The notes: generated from the sequence alone by a model not told the origin. DNA of 64,000 nucleotides from CALGDE01 sp964655355 (GCA_964655355.1 CAZZMD010000001.1:1-64000); one strand, 5' to 3'; positions 7,901 through 17,104 are shown, counted from the first letter of the stretch. Translations and numbers: made by a program.

Positions 7901-9352
7901 CTAGGACGCGGTCAAAGGGGATTCGTCCGTGCCCTGGTGAACGGTTTTCACCCACTTCAGGCGTTTCGGGCGGATGGCGACCCGAATCCCCATGGTGGAA
8001 ATAATCACAAACCAGTGGATCATGTAAATCGCCCCAACCGCCGTTTGCCACAGGGTTTTACCGAGGGACAGGGGGTTAGCAGCCTCGCCGGGATCCCGGG
8101 CGATCGCCGCCCGCCGTAATCCCATCACCATGGTGATCGTCGAGAACACCAACGTCAGGGTCAACAGTGGCGACAACACCGTTGCCTCCTGACGCAACAC
8201 CGCCATGATGAAATCGGGGATCGCCGCCTGGGGCAACAAATATTGGAACAGGCAGAAGAGCCCCATATCGAAGGTTTTTGCGGAGCCCATTTTATTGCGG
8301 GCCAGGGATTGCCAGTAATCCAAATAGCGCTGGTACCCCCCCTCTGCCCAGCGATTCCGCTGATGCCATAGGGCGCGCGCCGTGGTCACCCCTTCCTCAA
8401 CCACCGCCGGATCCGTCACCGCCTCAATATCCCAACCCTTCAGATGCAGACGCAGGGTGAGATCCAAATCATCGGTAATGGTTTCTTCGTTAAAGCCCCG
8501 ACAATCGTCCAGCGCAGCCCGCCGCAGAAATTCACCATTCCCCCGCAACTCGCCGATCCCCAGGGCGGCGATGCGCTGCTGCTGTAGACAGCAATCCAAC
8601 TGCATTTCCGCCGTCTGCCCCTGGACCCAGAAATTAGACTGTTCCGGCTGATCCAGCACCGTTTGGGCTACCGCCTTCTGCAACTGCACCGCCCCAACGC
8701 TCTCCCCGTCAAACAGGGGCACCACCCGTCGGAAAAGGTCCGGCGAAAACTGAGCATCCGCATCAAAAATTGCCAGGATATCCCCCCGGGTGTGGGGAAT
8801 CACCGCATTCAACGCCCCGGACTTACCGCCCCCGGCCCCCGGCTTACGGTGCACCGCCCGCACCGATTGCGATCGCCCGGCATACTCATCCAACAATTCC
8901 GGGGTGCGATCGCCGCTGGCATCATCAATCACCACCGCCTCATAGCGATCACGGGGATAATCCACCCGATCCAACTGCTCCACCAACCGGGCAATCACCG
9001 CCTCCTCATCCTTCGCCGACACCAGAACCGACACAAACGGCATCGCCGCCGCCTCAGCGTTAGAGAGATTTTTGGAGGGATTAGAAGGCTGGGCGGAGAT
9101 CACCCGCGGGGACGGCTTACCCAACAGCAACCGGAATAAATGCACCGAAGCGATCGCCGTCAGCCCCCAAATCAGGAGCTGCCCCCCGTCGGAATAATGC
9201 AGGGTAATCACCGTCCCCCAAATGGCAAACAGCACCAGAGCAGCTTTGCGACGCCGTCCCTCCCCCTTCGCCAAATCGATCTCGCCGTAGGGCACCGGAG
9301 CGTCGTTATCGTAGTCTTCGTAGTCGTAATCGTAAGCAGGGGAAGGAGACAT
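7901..9352 (-). CDS. mgdA: Membrane GT2 glycosyltransferase, probable monoglucosyldiacylglycerol synthase
   Basis: This 483-residue processive-type GT2 enzyme has an acidic Tyr/Asp-rich N-terminus, a membrane segment pair near 37-75, then the GT-A domain (VSVLVSAKDEEAVIARLVEQ, VIDDASGDRT, the DxD-type IFDADAQFSPD, GNGEF, and the QRNRW motif). Two or three membrane helices close the C-terminus. Size and topology match the cyanobacterial enzymes that glucosylate diacylglycerol, the first step of thylakoid galactolipid synthesis in this phylum. The assignment rests on family resemblance; another membrane GT2 activity is possible. It is divergent from ebsA. Confidence 0.75.
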   Translation of the reverse strand: MSPSPAYDYDYEDYDNDAPVPYGEIDLAKGEGRRRKAALVLFAIWGTVITLHYSDGGQLLIWGLTAIASVHLFRLLLGKPSPRVISAQPSNPSKNLSNAEAAAMPFVSVLVSAKDEEAVIARLVEQLDRVDYPRDRYEAVVIDDASGDRTPELLDEYAGRSQSVRAVHRKPGAGGGKSGALNAVIPHTRGDILAIFDADAQFSPDLFRRVVPLFDGESVGAVQLQKAVAQTVLDQPEQSNFWVQGQTAEMQLDCCLQQQRIAALGIGELRGNGEFLRRAALDDCRGFNEETITDDLDLTLRLHLKGWDIEAVTDPAVVEEGVTTARALWHQRNRWAEGGYQRYLDYWQSLARNKMGSAKTFDMGLFCLFQYLLPQAAIPDFIMAVLRQEATVLSPLLTLTLVFSTITMVMGLRRAAIARDPGEAANPLSLGKTLWQTAVGAIYMIHWFVIISTMGIRVAIRPKRLKWVKTVHQGTDESPLTAS

Positions 9353-9797
9353 AGGGGGGACGAAAACTCCTGAAGGAACTGGACAATGGCCAAGGCGCAG
9401 CGCCCTAGCCGTGGCGTTGATGAGTAGCCCAATGGCCCAGCCGTCCTGAGGATTTCAATTCAAATAAATCCAGTCAATGCAGGCAAATCCAGGCGAAAGC
9501 TACCGATTAAATCCAACGCTTTGAAAACAATTTTAGCGATTTCGTAACATATTGCGATCAAATTTAAAGTGATCCCTCCCCTTTAGGGAGGCAATTCCGC
9601 CCCACATTGCCCCGAAACTCCCCCCCAAAAAGTCCAGCCAAAACACCGGTCTAAGCGCCGGCAGAAACACCCCGAAAAACTTTTGATAGGCTGGGGCTAG
9701 CGTTAATCTCTGGGATGGATCGGGCGATCGCGACAACGTGCATCCCGCAATCCCCCAGTCCCTGGCCCCACCTGCCCCTGAAGGAGTATCAGCCACC
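9353..9797. other. Divergent spacer between the GT2 gene and ebsA
   Basis: These 445 bases separate two divergent genes and should hold both promoters. I see no coding sequence, RNA gene or strong palindrome. An AT-rich stretch around 9530-9560 is the likeliest promoter area. AAGGAG at 9781-9786 is the ribosome binding site of ebsA. Confidence 0.5.
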
Positions 9798-10172
9798 GTG
9801 AGCCTCGATAAATTAGAACCCGCCGCTAAAGGTGCCGTTGGCGTTTACATTCCCTACTACCAAGGCACCAAACGCAGCATCCTCCCCTTCGCGATCGGTC
9901 TTTACCAGAAGGGCAAGCTAGAGGGCAAACGGGGCGTCGAAGGCGGAGAAGCCATTCCTTTCGTGGCCGCCTGGAGCGTCTCCACCCTGCCCTCGGACCT
10001 GACCCGCTGTCGGGTGCAATTCAATGGGGAAGCGGACCTGAGCTACGAAATCACCATGCCCAACTTTGAATTTATCGGCTGTTTGATCGACATGCTGATT
10101 CACTTCAAAAAATCACGGCGCACGGATTTTTCCAAAACCTTTTACCGCAAGTTGCTAAACTTTGAGACGTAA
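9798..10172 (+). CDS. ebsA: Type IV pilus biogenesis protein EbsA
   Basis: EbsA is a small cyanobacterial protein needed for type IV pilus assembly and, in Synechococcus elongatus, for biofilm self-suppression. This 124-residue product has the family core VGVYIPYYQGTKRSILPFAIGLY, GEAIPFVAAWSVS and LPSDLTRCRVQFNGEADLSYEIT, plus a hydrophobic FIGCLIDMLIHF segment. The GTG at 9798 follows AAGGAG (9781-9786). The frame is open further upstream, but conserved sequence starts here. The next gene on the strand is the BioD/DRTGG protein. Confidence 0.88.
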   Translation: MSLDKLEPAAKGAVGVYIPYYQGTKRSILPFAIGLYQKGKLEGKRGVEGGEAIPFVAAWSVSTLPSDLTRCRVQFNGEADLSYEITMPNFEFIGCLIDMLIHFKKSRRTDFSKTFYRKLLNFET

Positions 10173-10179
10173 AAATTGA

Positions 10180-10254
10180 GCCAGGGGGACGCTGTCCGGA
10201 CGACCCAACGGTATTAAGCCAGCGGTATTAAGGTTCAAGCGCTCCTTCCCTGGC
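10180..10254. repeat. Spacer with a 10-bp direct repeat and a long-range 7-bp inverted repeat
   Basis: CGGTATTAAG occurs at 10209-10218 and again at 10223-10232. GCCAGGG (10180-10186) can pair with CCCTGGC (10248-10254), and TTTTT follows nearby, so this may be a weak ebsA terminator. GAGGAG just before 10336 serves the next gene. Confidence 0.45.
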
Positions 10255-10335
10255 GATTTTTACTCCGTCTGCCCTTTTTTCGACGCAGGCTGTAACCAAC
10301 ATCCCCGACATTTCCCCTTCGAGAGGAGTTTCAGC

Positions 10336-11412
10336 GTGCCTCAGCATTCCCGCCCTTTATTGATCGCATCCACCGAAGATTACAGCGGTAAATCCACTTT
10401 GCTGTTGGGGCTCGCCAAGCTCCTTATTGCAGAGGGGATCGCCTTGGACTACGGCAAACCCTTGGGGTCGTATCACACCGATGGGGACGGCGATGCTGAT
10501 GTTGCCCTGGTGGAGGAGACGTTGGGGTTGGAAGCGAAGCAGCTTCATCCGACCCTGGTGTTTCTGGATCAGGCTTCGGTGATGAACCGCATCCAGGGGG
10601 TTGAAACCCAGGACTATCGGGAGCAGTTGACGGCCACCTATGGGGGTGAGTCCGAAGCCGATGTGTTGCTGTTGGAGGGACCGGGTTCCTTTGCGGAGGG
10701 GTTGTTGTTTGGGCTGAGTACGGTGCAAATGGCGGAGACCCTGACGGCCCAGGTGTTGCTGGTTGATCGCTATGATGCGTTGCTGTCGGTGGAGCGGGTG
10801 TTGACGGCCAAGGCGCAGTTGGGCGATCGCCTAATGGGGGTTGTATTGAATGGGGTCCCTGAGGAGGCTTGGGCGACCGCGACGGAGACCGTAAAACCGT
10901 TTCTGGAGAAGCACGGGGTCACGGTCCTGGGTTGTATTCCCCGCAATAGTTTGCTGCGCAGCGTGAGCGTGGCGGAACTGACTCGGCAGTTGGACGCTAA
11001 GGTGCTGTGCTGTGAGGACCATTTGGACCTGATGGTTCAGGATTTGAAGATTGGGGCGATGAACGTTAATTCAGCCCTGCGATTCTTTAGCGCCGGTAAA
11101 CATATGGCGGTGGTGACCGGGGGCGATCGCACGGATATTCAGCTAGCGGCGCTGGAAACCTCCACCAATTGCCTGATTTTGACGGGGCAAGTCCCCCCCA
11201 ATTCCATGGTGGTCAGCCGGGCCCAGGATCTGGAGCTGCCCATCCTATCGGTGGATATGGACACTCTGAAAACCGTTGAAATTATTGACCAAACCTTCGG
11301 CCAAGTTCGGCTTCAGGATGCGGCCAAGATCGAATGTATTCAGCAATTGATGACAGAGCATTTCGACCTGAAGCACCTGACCGACGCCCTCGGATTGCTG
11401 GCAACCCCGTAA
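10336..11412 (+). CDS. BioD-like/DRTGG domain protein (phosphotransacetylase N-terminal-like)
   Basis: The 358-residue protein combines an N-terminal P-loop domain of the dethiobiotin-synthetase type (ASTEDYSGKSTLLLGLAKLL, with DYGKPLG) and a C-terminal DRTGG domain (ALRFFSAGKHMAVVTGGDRTDIQLAALE). These are the two regulatory domains that precede the catalytic domain in long bacterial phosphotransacetylases. The acyltransferase domain itself is absent, so despite its common database name I would not expect acetyl-CoA:phosphate transfer. It probably senses a nucleotide or cofactor. It begins with GTG after GAGGAG and is followed by a 15-bp tandem repeat leading into the glycosylase gene. Confidence 0.8.
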   Translation: MPQHSRPLLIASTEDYSGKSTLLLGLAKLLIAEGIALDYGKPLGSYHTDGDGDADVALVEETLGLEAKQLHPTLVFLDQASVMNRIQGVETQDYREQLTATYGGESEADVLLLEGPGSFAEGLLFGLSTVQMAETLTAQVLLVDRYDALLSVERVLTAKAQLGDRLMGVVLNGVPEEAWATATETVKPFLEKHGVTVLGCIPRNSLLRSVSVAELTRQLDAKVLCCEDHLDLMVQDLKIGAMNVNSALRFFSAGKHMAVVTGGDRTDIQLAALETSTNCLILTGQVPPNSMVVSRAQDLELPILSVDMDTLKTVEIIDQTFGQVRLQDAAKIECIQQLMTEHFDLKHLTDALGLLATP

Positions 11413-11414
11413 AA

Positions 11415-11500
11415 TCAGACCGGTAGATTTCAGAGCGGTAAATTTCAGGGCGGCAGATTTCAGGGCGGCAGACTTCAGAGCGTTAGATTTTCAGAGCGAT
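11415..11500. repeat. 15-bp tandem repeat running into the udg start codon
   Basis: Five consecutive 15-bp units related to TCAGAGCGGTAGATT occupy 11415-11489, and after one extra T a sixth partial unit runs up to and through the ATG at 11499. Copies differ at only one to four positions. The array fills the entire space between two genes and replaces a recognisable ribosome binding site. Confidence 0.9.
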
Positions 11501-12203
11501 GGACGACGGACAGCAAATTAGTTTATTTGGGGAGGCTGCGCCCGCAGAACCGGCGATCGCCCCGGATTTCGACCCCGAGACGATTCCCACAAGCGGCAGC
11601 ATTCCCATTCCCAAGGGCACCTACGACGACCTCGCCACCCTGACCCGCCACTGTGAAAGCTGTCAGCGTTGCGGTCTGGCCGGCGGGCGCACCCATGTGG
11701 TGGTCGGGCGCGGCAATCCCCAAGCGGATTTGGTGATTATTGGGGAGGGGCCAGGGCAAATGGAGGATGAAACGGGGGTGCCCTTTGTGGGGAAATCCGG
11801 TCAGCTCCTGGAAAAAATCCTGCAGTCGGTGCGCTTCGACCTGGATCGAGATGTTTATATCTGCAACGTGGTCCGCTGTCGTCCTCCGGAAAATCGCACC
11901 CCCACCCGCGACGAAATTGCCGCCTGTCTGCCCTATCTCTTGGAACAGCTCCGGCTGGTGGATCCCAAAATTATTTTGCTCACCGGTGCCACCGCCGTGA
12001 AGGCCCTGATTGGGAATAAACAGGGGATCACCAAAATTCGCGGGCAGTGGATGGAGTGGGACGATCGCCTCTGTATGCCCATCTTCCACCCCGCCTATTT
12101 ACTGCGCAATCAAGCCCGCGACAAGGGCAGCCCCAAGTGGCTGATGTGGCAGGATATCCAGGCCGTTCGTCGGAAATACGACGAGTTGCGATCAGACGTT
12201 TAG
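11499..12203 (+). CDS. Uracil-DNA glycosylase, family 4
   Basis: The 234-residue enzyme removes uracil from DNA, the first step of base excision repair. Family-4 marks are visible: the cysteine pair CESCQRC that ligates a 4Fe-4S cluster, the active-site motif GEGPGQMEDETGVPFVGKSG, NVVRCRPPENRTP with the further cluster cysteine, and the C-terminal FHPAYLLRN. The first ~45 residues are acidic and not conserved. No Shine-Dalgarno sequence is obvious because the tandem repeat abuts the ATG. A GC-rich hairpin follows the gene. Confidence 0.9.
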   Translation: MDDGQQISLFGEAAPAEPAIAPDFDPETIPTSGSIPIPKGTYDDLATLTRHCESCQRCGLAGGRTHVVVGRGNPQADLVIIGEGPGQMEDETGVPFVGKSGQLLEKILQSVRFDLDRDVYICNVVRCRPPENRTPTRDEIAACLPYLLEQLRLVDPKIILLTGATAVKALIGNKQGITKIRGQWMEWDDRLCMPIFHPAYLLRNQARDKGSPKWLMWQDIQAVRRKYDELRSDV

Positions 12204-12227
12204 GCCAAACGGTATAGTTGACGGAGC

Positions 12228-12280
12228 CCGCCCCTGGGCACCCCCCCTGAACGCTATCCCCGGGTGCCATCCCTGGGCGG
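12228..12280. terminator. GC-rich nested hairpin after udg
   Basis: CCGCCC (12228-12233) pairs with GGGCGG (12275-12280), and inside it GGCACCC (12237-12243) pairs with GGGTGCC (12262-12268). No T-run follows, so it is a factor-independent terminator only in form; it may simply stabilise the 3' end of the udg message. Confidence 0.45.
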
Positions 12281-12317
12281 ATCAAACCATCGGTCTAAAC
12301 CGTCGATCCCATCTGTC

Positions 12318-12364
12318 TAATCGTTTATTCCTAATCGTTTAGTCGTTTAGTCGTTCATTTATTT
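12318..12364. repeat. Irregular TCGTTTA tandem repeat upstream of rpiA
   Basis: The heptamer TCGTTTA or a close variant recurs four times, with units of 8 to 14 bases, between 12318 and 12364, just ahead of the rpiA ribosome binding site. It is another locus-specific tandem repeat in a spacer. Confidence 0.6.
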
Positions 12365-12385
12365 CTTTACCCTGCACTAGGAGCC

Positions 12386-13096
12386 ATGAGTCAAACCGAT
12401 CCCAAAACCCTGATGAAACAGCAGGTTGCCCTTGCCGCCGTAGAACGGGTCAAGTCCGATACGGTTGTGGGATTGGGGAGTGGTTCCACCGCTGCATTTG
12501 TCATTCAGTATCTGGGCGAACGATTACAGTCGGGACAGCTCAGTAATATCAAGGGGGTTGCAACGTCGTTCCAAGCGGAGGTTTTGGCGCGGCAGTATGG
12601 CATTCCCCTCCTCACTCCCAGCGAAGCCGATCGCATCCATGTGGCGATCGACGGTGCCGACGAGGTGGATCCCAACAAACAACTCATTAAAGGCGGCGGT
12701 GCGGCCCATACCCGCGAGAAAATCGTGGACTGTCTGGCCGATGAATTCATCGTTGTGGTGGATGATTCCAAGTTGGTGGATCGCCTAGGAACCACCTTTC
12801 TGCTGCCGGTGGAAGTGATTCCCTTGGCGGTAGGGCCCGCGATGGCAGCCCTGGAAAAACTGGGGGGTGAGCCGACCTTACGGATGGCGGCGAAGAAAGC
12901 CGGTCCTGTGGTGACAGATCAGGGCAACCTGGTAATCGACGTAAAATTCCCCAACGGGATTGATGATCCCGCCAGCCTGGAAACCGCCATCAATAATATC
13001 CCCGGTGTCCTGGAAAACGGTCTCTTTGTGAACGTCACCGACACGGTCCTGGTGGGGGAACTCATTGACGGCACGCCCAAGATCCGCGAAGCCTAG
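12386..13096 (+). CDS. rpiA: Ribose-5-phosphate isomerase A
   Basis: RpiA interconverts ribose-5-phosphate and ribulose-5-phosphate in the Calvin cycle and the pentose phosphate pathway. The 236-residue product shows the family motifs in order: VVGLGSGSTAAFVIQYL, HVAIDGADEVDPNKQLIKGGG, AHTREKIV with the active-site glutamate and lysine region, FIVVVDDSKLVDRLG and LPVEVIPLA. Length is normal. TAGGAG stands 7 bases before the ATG. The following gene, cphB, begins about 150 bases later on the same strand; that spacer carries two HIP1 octamers. Confidence 0.95.
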   Translation: MSQTDPKTLMKQQVALAAVERVKSDTVVGLGSGSTAAFVIQYLGERLQSGQLSNIKGVATSFQAEVLARQYGIPLLTPSEADRIHVAIDGADEVDPNKQLIKGGGAAHTREKIVDCLADEFIVVVDDSKLVDRLGTTFLLPVEVIPLAVGPAMAALEKLGGEPTLRMAAKKAGPVVTDQGNLVIDVKFPNGIDDPASLETAINNIPGVLENGLFVNVTDTVLVGELIDGTPKIREA

Positions 13097-13247
13097 GGAT
13101 CACCTCGCCGACTGGATCCCACAACCTTGATCCTCCCAACGGCGATCGCCCCGCCGACTGAATCTTCTAATGGCGATCGCCCCGATCCTCTTCCGCTGAT
13201 GTTTATCCTTCCCCTCCTCCGCAATCGTTAGTACGCTGAAACGCCCC

Positions 13248-14078
13248 ATGCTCCAACCCACCCGAACGGCAGTCCTTGTGATTGGGGGTGCCGAAGATAA
13301 AATTCACGGCCGTGAAATTCTCCACACGTTTTTCCAACGGTCCGGGGGCTCCGAGGCCAAAATTGGCATCCTGCCCTGCGCGTCCCGGGAGCCGTCCATC
13401 ATTGGTGACAAATACCGATACATTTTCCAGAGCATGGGGGCTCGGGAAGTCGAAGTGCTGGATATTCGCGATCGCAAACAGGGCGATGATCCGCGCTACA
13501 TGGAATTCACAGAAACCGCCACAGGCATTTTTATGACCGGTGGGGATCAGCTCCGCCTGTGCGGCATGCTAGCGGACACCGCCATCATGGAACGGATTCG
13601 CCAACGGGTGCGCCAAGGCACCGTCGCGTTGGCGGGCACCAGTGCCGGTGCTGCCGTCATGGGACACCACATGATCGCCGGCGGGGGCAGCGGTGAATCC
13701 CCCAATCGGTCCTTGGTGGATATGGCCACGGGGCTCAGCATTTTGCCCCACATCATCGTGGACCAACATTTTCACAACCGGAACCGGATGGCCCGCCTCA
13801 TCAGCGCCGTCTCCCTCCATCCCGATCGCATCGGCATCGGCATCGACGAAGATACCTGTGCCATGTTCGAAGACGACGGCACCATCGAGATCCTCGGAAA
13901 AGGCACCGTCACCATCGTGGATCCCCAAAATATTTCCCACAACAGTCAACCCCATATCGAGTCCAGCGATCCCGTCAGCCTGCACAACTTGCGGGTGCAT
14001 ATCCTCAGCCATGGCGATCACTATGATTTACAAAATCACCATCCCAAGCCGTCTCCATCCCAAGCCGCAGCATCCTAA
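13248..14078 (+). CDS. cphB: Cyanophycinase
   Basis: Cyanophycinase is a serine-type exopeptidase that cuts cyanophycin into beta-Asp-Arg dipeptides, releasing stored nitrogen. The 276-residue protein carries the nucleophile motif GTSAGA with Ser at position 132, the upstream FMTGGDQLRL and the downstream GLSILPHIIVDQHFHNRNRMARL motif of the family. Length and start match known CphB proteins. It precedes cphA on the same strand, the common cyanobacterial pairing of breakdown and synthesis genes. A hairpin in the 246-base gap could limit read-through into cphA. Confidence 0.95.
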   Translation: MLQPTRTAVLVIGGAEDKIHGREILHTFFQRSGGSEAKIGILPCASREPSIIGDKYRYIFQSMGAREVEVLDIRDRKQGDDPRYMEFTETATGIFMTGGDQLRLCGMLADTAIMERIRQRVRQGTVALAGTSAGAAVMGHHMIAGGGSGESPNRSLVDMATGLSILPHIIVDQHFHNRNRMARLISAVSLHPDRIGIGIDEDTCAMFEDDGTIEILGKGTVTIVDPQNISHNSQPHIESSDPVSLHNLRVHILSHGDHYDLQNHHPKPSPSQAAAS

Positions 14079-14112
14079 ACCCGCCGCAACAACACAGGAT
14101 TCCTGATGGCAG

Positions 14113-14150
14113 CATTCCCAGGGACAAGCATATTCCTTGACCCGGGAATG
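14113..14150. terminator. Hairpin between cphB and cphA
   Basis: CATTCCC (14113-14119) pairs with GGGAATG (14144-14150). The stem continues inward through GGG/CCC and CAAG/CTTG with single-base interruptions, giving a 14-bp interrupted stem. There is no T-run. It could terminate or attenuate transcription from cphB into cphA. The rest of the 246-base gap holds a GCGGCCGC-type GC-rich block and no gene. Confidence 0.5.
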
Positions 14151-14324
14151 TCATCATCCCCACACCAAAGCCATACCGGGACCGCCTATCATAGCGGCCG
14201 CCGCTCCGCCCAGGCTTAACGTCATCTTGCCCCTGTAAGCCCCTAGCGCAGTCCTTCCCCTGAAACGCCCGACACGCTCCACCGGCCCTCGCTTTCGGCA
14301 ATAGCATAAAGATCATAGACTCCG

Positions 14325-17009
14325 ATGAAAATTCTCAAAATCCAAACCCTGCGCGGCCCCAACTACTGGAGCATTAACCACCACAAGCTGGTGCAAATGC
14401 GCTTGGATTTAGAGGATCTTTGGGACCGTCCGTCCAACGAAATTCCGGATTTCTATGAGGCCCTGGTGAATACCCTGCCCAGCCTGATGGATCATCACTG
14501 CTCCCCGGGCCGGCGAGGGGGCTTTCTGGAGCGGGTCCAGGAGGGCACGATGATGGGGCATATTGTGGAGCATGTGGCCCTGGAATTGCAGGAAATGGCG
14601 GGAATGCCTGCCGCCTTTGGTCGCACCCGGGAAACGGCGGAGCCTGGTGTGTACCAGGTGGTGGTGGAGTATGGCAATGAGCGGGCGGGGCGCTATGCCT
14701 GTCGTGCAGCGGTCCGGCTTTGTCAGAATTTGGTGGATCGGGGGGTCTACCCGGCCGCTGAGTTGGAGCAGGATATTAGTGACCTGCTGGATCTGAAGGC
14801 GGAGGCGGCTTTGGGGCCCAGTACGGAGTCCCTGGTGCGGGAGGCGGAGAGTCGGGATATTCCCTGGGCGGAAATGAGTGCCCGCTCTATGATTCGGTTG
14901 GGCTATGGGGTGCATCAGAAGCGTATCCAGGCGACCCTAAGCTGCAATACCGGCATTTTAGGGGTGGAGCTGGCCTGCGATAAGGATGGCACCAAAACGG
15001 TGCTGGGGGATGCGGGGGTGCCGGTGCCTCGGGGCACGAGCATTCGATATTTGGATGATTTAGAGGATGCGATCGCCGATGTGGGGGGCTATCCCGTTGT
15101 TCTGAAGCCTTTGGATGGCAACCATGGGCGGGGGATCACCCTGGATATTCAGGATTGGGCCACGGCGGAGGAAGCCTACGATCTGGCCAAGGCGGAGTCC
15201 AAATCCCAGACGGTGATGGTGGAGCGCTTTTACCGGGGCAATGACCATCGGGTTTTGGTGGTTAACGGTAAGGTGGTGGCCGTGGCGGAGCGGGTGCCGG
15301 CCCATGTGGTGGGGAACGGTCGCTCCACGATCCAAGAATTAATTGATGAAACCAATCGCGATCCCCGCCGGGGCGATGGTCACGATAATGTGTTGACCCG
15401 CATTGTGGTGAATCGCAGCACGGAACAGCTCTTGGAAGGGCGGGGCTATACCCTTGAGACGGTCCTGGGCGATCGCGAGATGTGTTATCTGCGGGCGACG
15501 GCGAACCTCAGCACCGGCGGCATTGCCATCGATCGCACCGATGAGATCCACCCGTCGAATATTTGGCTGGCGGAACGGATTGTCAAAATTATTGGGCTGG
15601 ATATCGCCGGGATCGATGTCGTTACGCCGGATATTAGCCAACCCTTGCGGGATATGGATGGGGTCGTGGTGGAGGTGAATGCGGCCCCCGGTTTCCGGAT
15701 GCATGTGCAGCCCAGTCTGGGCATCCCCCGCAATGTGGCGGAGCCGGTGATGAATATGCTGTTCCCCCAGGGGCAGACCGGACGGATCCCCATCCTGTCC
15801 CTTACGGGGACCAATGGTAAAACCACCACCACCCGCTTATTGGCCCATATCTATCGGCAGACGGGTCAGGTGACGGGCTATACCACCACCGACGGGACCT
15901 ATATCGGGGATCATTTGGTGGAGTCCGGCGATAATACTGGTCCCCAAAGTGCAGGCTTAATTTTGAACGATCCCACCGTGGAAGTGGCGGTGCTGGAGAC
16001 GGCGCGCGGGGGGATTTTGCGATCGGGCTTGGCCTTTGATCGCTGTGATGTGGGGGTGGTGCTCAATGTGGCGGCGGATCACTTGGGGCTGGGGGATATC
16101 AATACCATTGAGCAGATGGCGCGGGTGAAGGCGGTCGTGGCAGAGGCGGCGGCCCCCGACGGTTATGCCGTATTAAATGCGGATGATCCCCTGGTGGCGG
16201 AGATGACGGAGCAGGTGCAGGCTCAGGTGGCCTATTTCTCCATGGATCCCACTAATGAGTTGGTGCTGCAGCATACCCAGCAAGGGGGCTTGGCAGCGGT
16301 CTATGAAAATGGGTATTTGTCGATTCTGAAGGGGGATTGGACCCTACGGATTGAGCAGGCGGAGCGGGTGCCGTTGACCTTGGGGGGCCGGGCGAAATTC
16401 CAAATTGCCAATTCCCTGGCGGCAAGTTTGGCGGCCTTTGCCCAGGGGGTCCGCATTGAGCATATCCGTGAGGCGCTGATGACCTTTGAGTCCACCAGTG
16501 ATCAGACGCCGGGGCGGATGAATTTGTTTAATTTGGGATCGTTCCACGCCTTGGTGGATTATGCCCACAATCCGGCCAGCTATCGAGCTTTGGCAGAGTT
16601 TGTGCAGAGTTGGTCCGGGGAGACCATTGGGGTGGTCGGCGGACCGGGCGATCGCCGGGATGAGGATTTCGTCACCCTGGGGGAATTGTCGGCAAATATG
16701 TTCGATGCCATTATCATTAAGGAAGACGACGATAATCGCGGGCGAGCGCGAGGCGATGCTGCCCGATTGATTACCGCAGGAATTGAGCAGGTATTGGGGG
16801 AAAACGGGGGAGTCGCCCAACGGTTTGAGACGATTTTGAACGAGGAAGCTGCGATTAATGCCGCCCTCGATGCCGCTCCCCAGGGGGGATTGGTGGTTAT
16901 TCTGCCGGAGATTGTCTCGCGCGCCATTCAATTGATTAAAGCTCGCAATCCCCTTCCGTCCCCAACGGGTGATAACTTTGCCCCCTCCCCCATTTCAACC
17001 TCTCCCTAG
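14325..17009 (+). CDS. cphA: Cyanophycin synthetase
   Basis: CphA polymerises aspartate and arginine into cyanophycin without a ribosome. The 894-residue protein has the three-part layout: an N-terminal domain starting MKILKIQTLRGPNYWSI, an ATP-grasp domain in the middle (YPVVLKPLDGNHGRGI, VVEVNAAPGF) that adds Asp, and a Mur-ligase-like domain with the P-loop GTNGKTTTT near 495 that adds Arg. VDYAHNPASY and GVVGGPGDRRDED are the expected late motifs. Length is typical. A hairpin terminator follows. The pairing with cphB points to a nitrogen-storage cluster. Confidence 0.97.
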   Translation: MKILKIQTLRGPNYWSINHHKLVQMRLDLEDLWDRPSNEIPDFYEALVNTLPSLMDHHCSPGRRGGFLERVQEGTMMGHIVEHVALELQEMAGMPAAFGRTRETAEPGVYQVVVEYGNERAGRYACRAAVRLCQNLVDRGVYPAAELEQDISDLLDLKAEAALGPSTESLVREAESRDIPWAEMSARSMIRLGYGVHQKRIQATLSCNTGILGVELACDKDGTKTVLGDAGVPVPRGTSIRYLDDLEDAIADVGGYPVVLKPLDGNHGRGITLDIQDWATAEEAYDLAKAESKSQTVMVERFYRGNDHRVLVVNGKVVAVAERVPAHVVGNGRSTIQELIDETNRDPRRGDGHDNVLTRIVVNRSTEQLLEGRGYTLETVLGDREMCYLRATANLSTGGIAIDRTDEIHPSNIWLAERIVKIIGLDIAGIDVVTPDISQPLRDMDGVVVEVNAAPGFRMHVQPSLGIPRNVAEPVMNMLFPQGQTGRIPILSLTGTNGKTTTTRLLAHIYRQTGQVTGYTTTDGTYIGDHLVESGDNTGPQSAGLILNDPTVEVAVLETARGGILRSGLAFDRCDVGVVLNVAADHLGLGDINTIEQMARVKAVVAEAAAPDGYAVLNADDPLVAEMTEQVQAQVAYFSMDPTNELVLQHTQQGGLAAVYENGYLSILKGDWTLRIEQAERVPLTLGGRAKFQIANSLAASLAAFAQGVRIEHIREALMTFESTSDQTPGRMNLFNLGSFHALVDYAHNPASYRALAEFVQSWSGETIGVVGGPGDRRDEDFVTLGELSANMFDAIIIKEDDDNRGRARGDAARLITAGIEQVLGENGGVAQRFETILNEEAAINAALDAAPQGGLVVILPEIVSRAIQLIKARNPLPSPTGDNFAPSPISTSP

Positions 17010-17066
17010 CCTGGGGCGATCGCACGCGCTGCCCCGGTGGGTATGACTAGGTTAGGGGGCGATCGC

Positions 17067-17104
17067 TGATCCCCTGGTCGTTGAGGGCTGTGGGGATCAT
17101 AAAA
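17067..17104 (+). terminator. Hairpin terminator after cphA
   Basis: TGATCCCC (17067-17074) pairs exactly with GGGGATCA (17092-17099) across a 17-base loop, 57 bases after the cphA stop. A-rich rather than T-rich sequence follows, including two copies of AGCTTTAGAAA-like sequence around 17107-17140, so termination efficiency is uncertain. Confidence 0.5.

Noticed and set aside
11415..11500. CRISPR-like array
   Set aside because: Units are 15 bp and contiguous, with no spacers and no cas genes. The other tandem arrays fail for the same reason.
16344..16931. Long reverse-strand frame inside cphA
   Set aside because: Shadow of a strongly conserved cphA reading frame; no motifs of its own.
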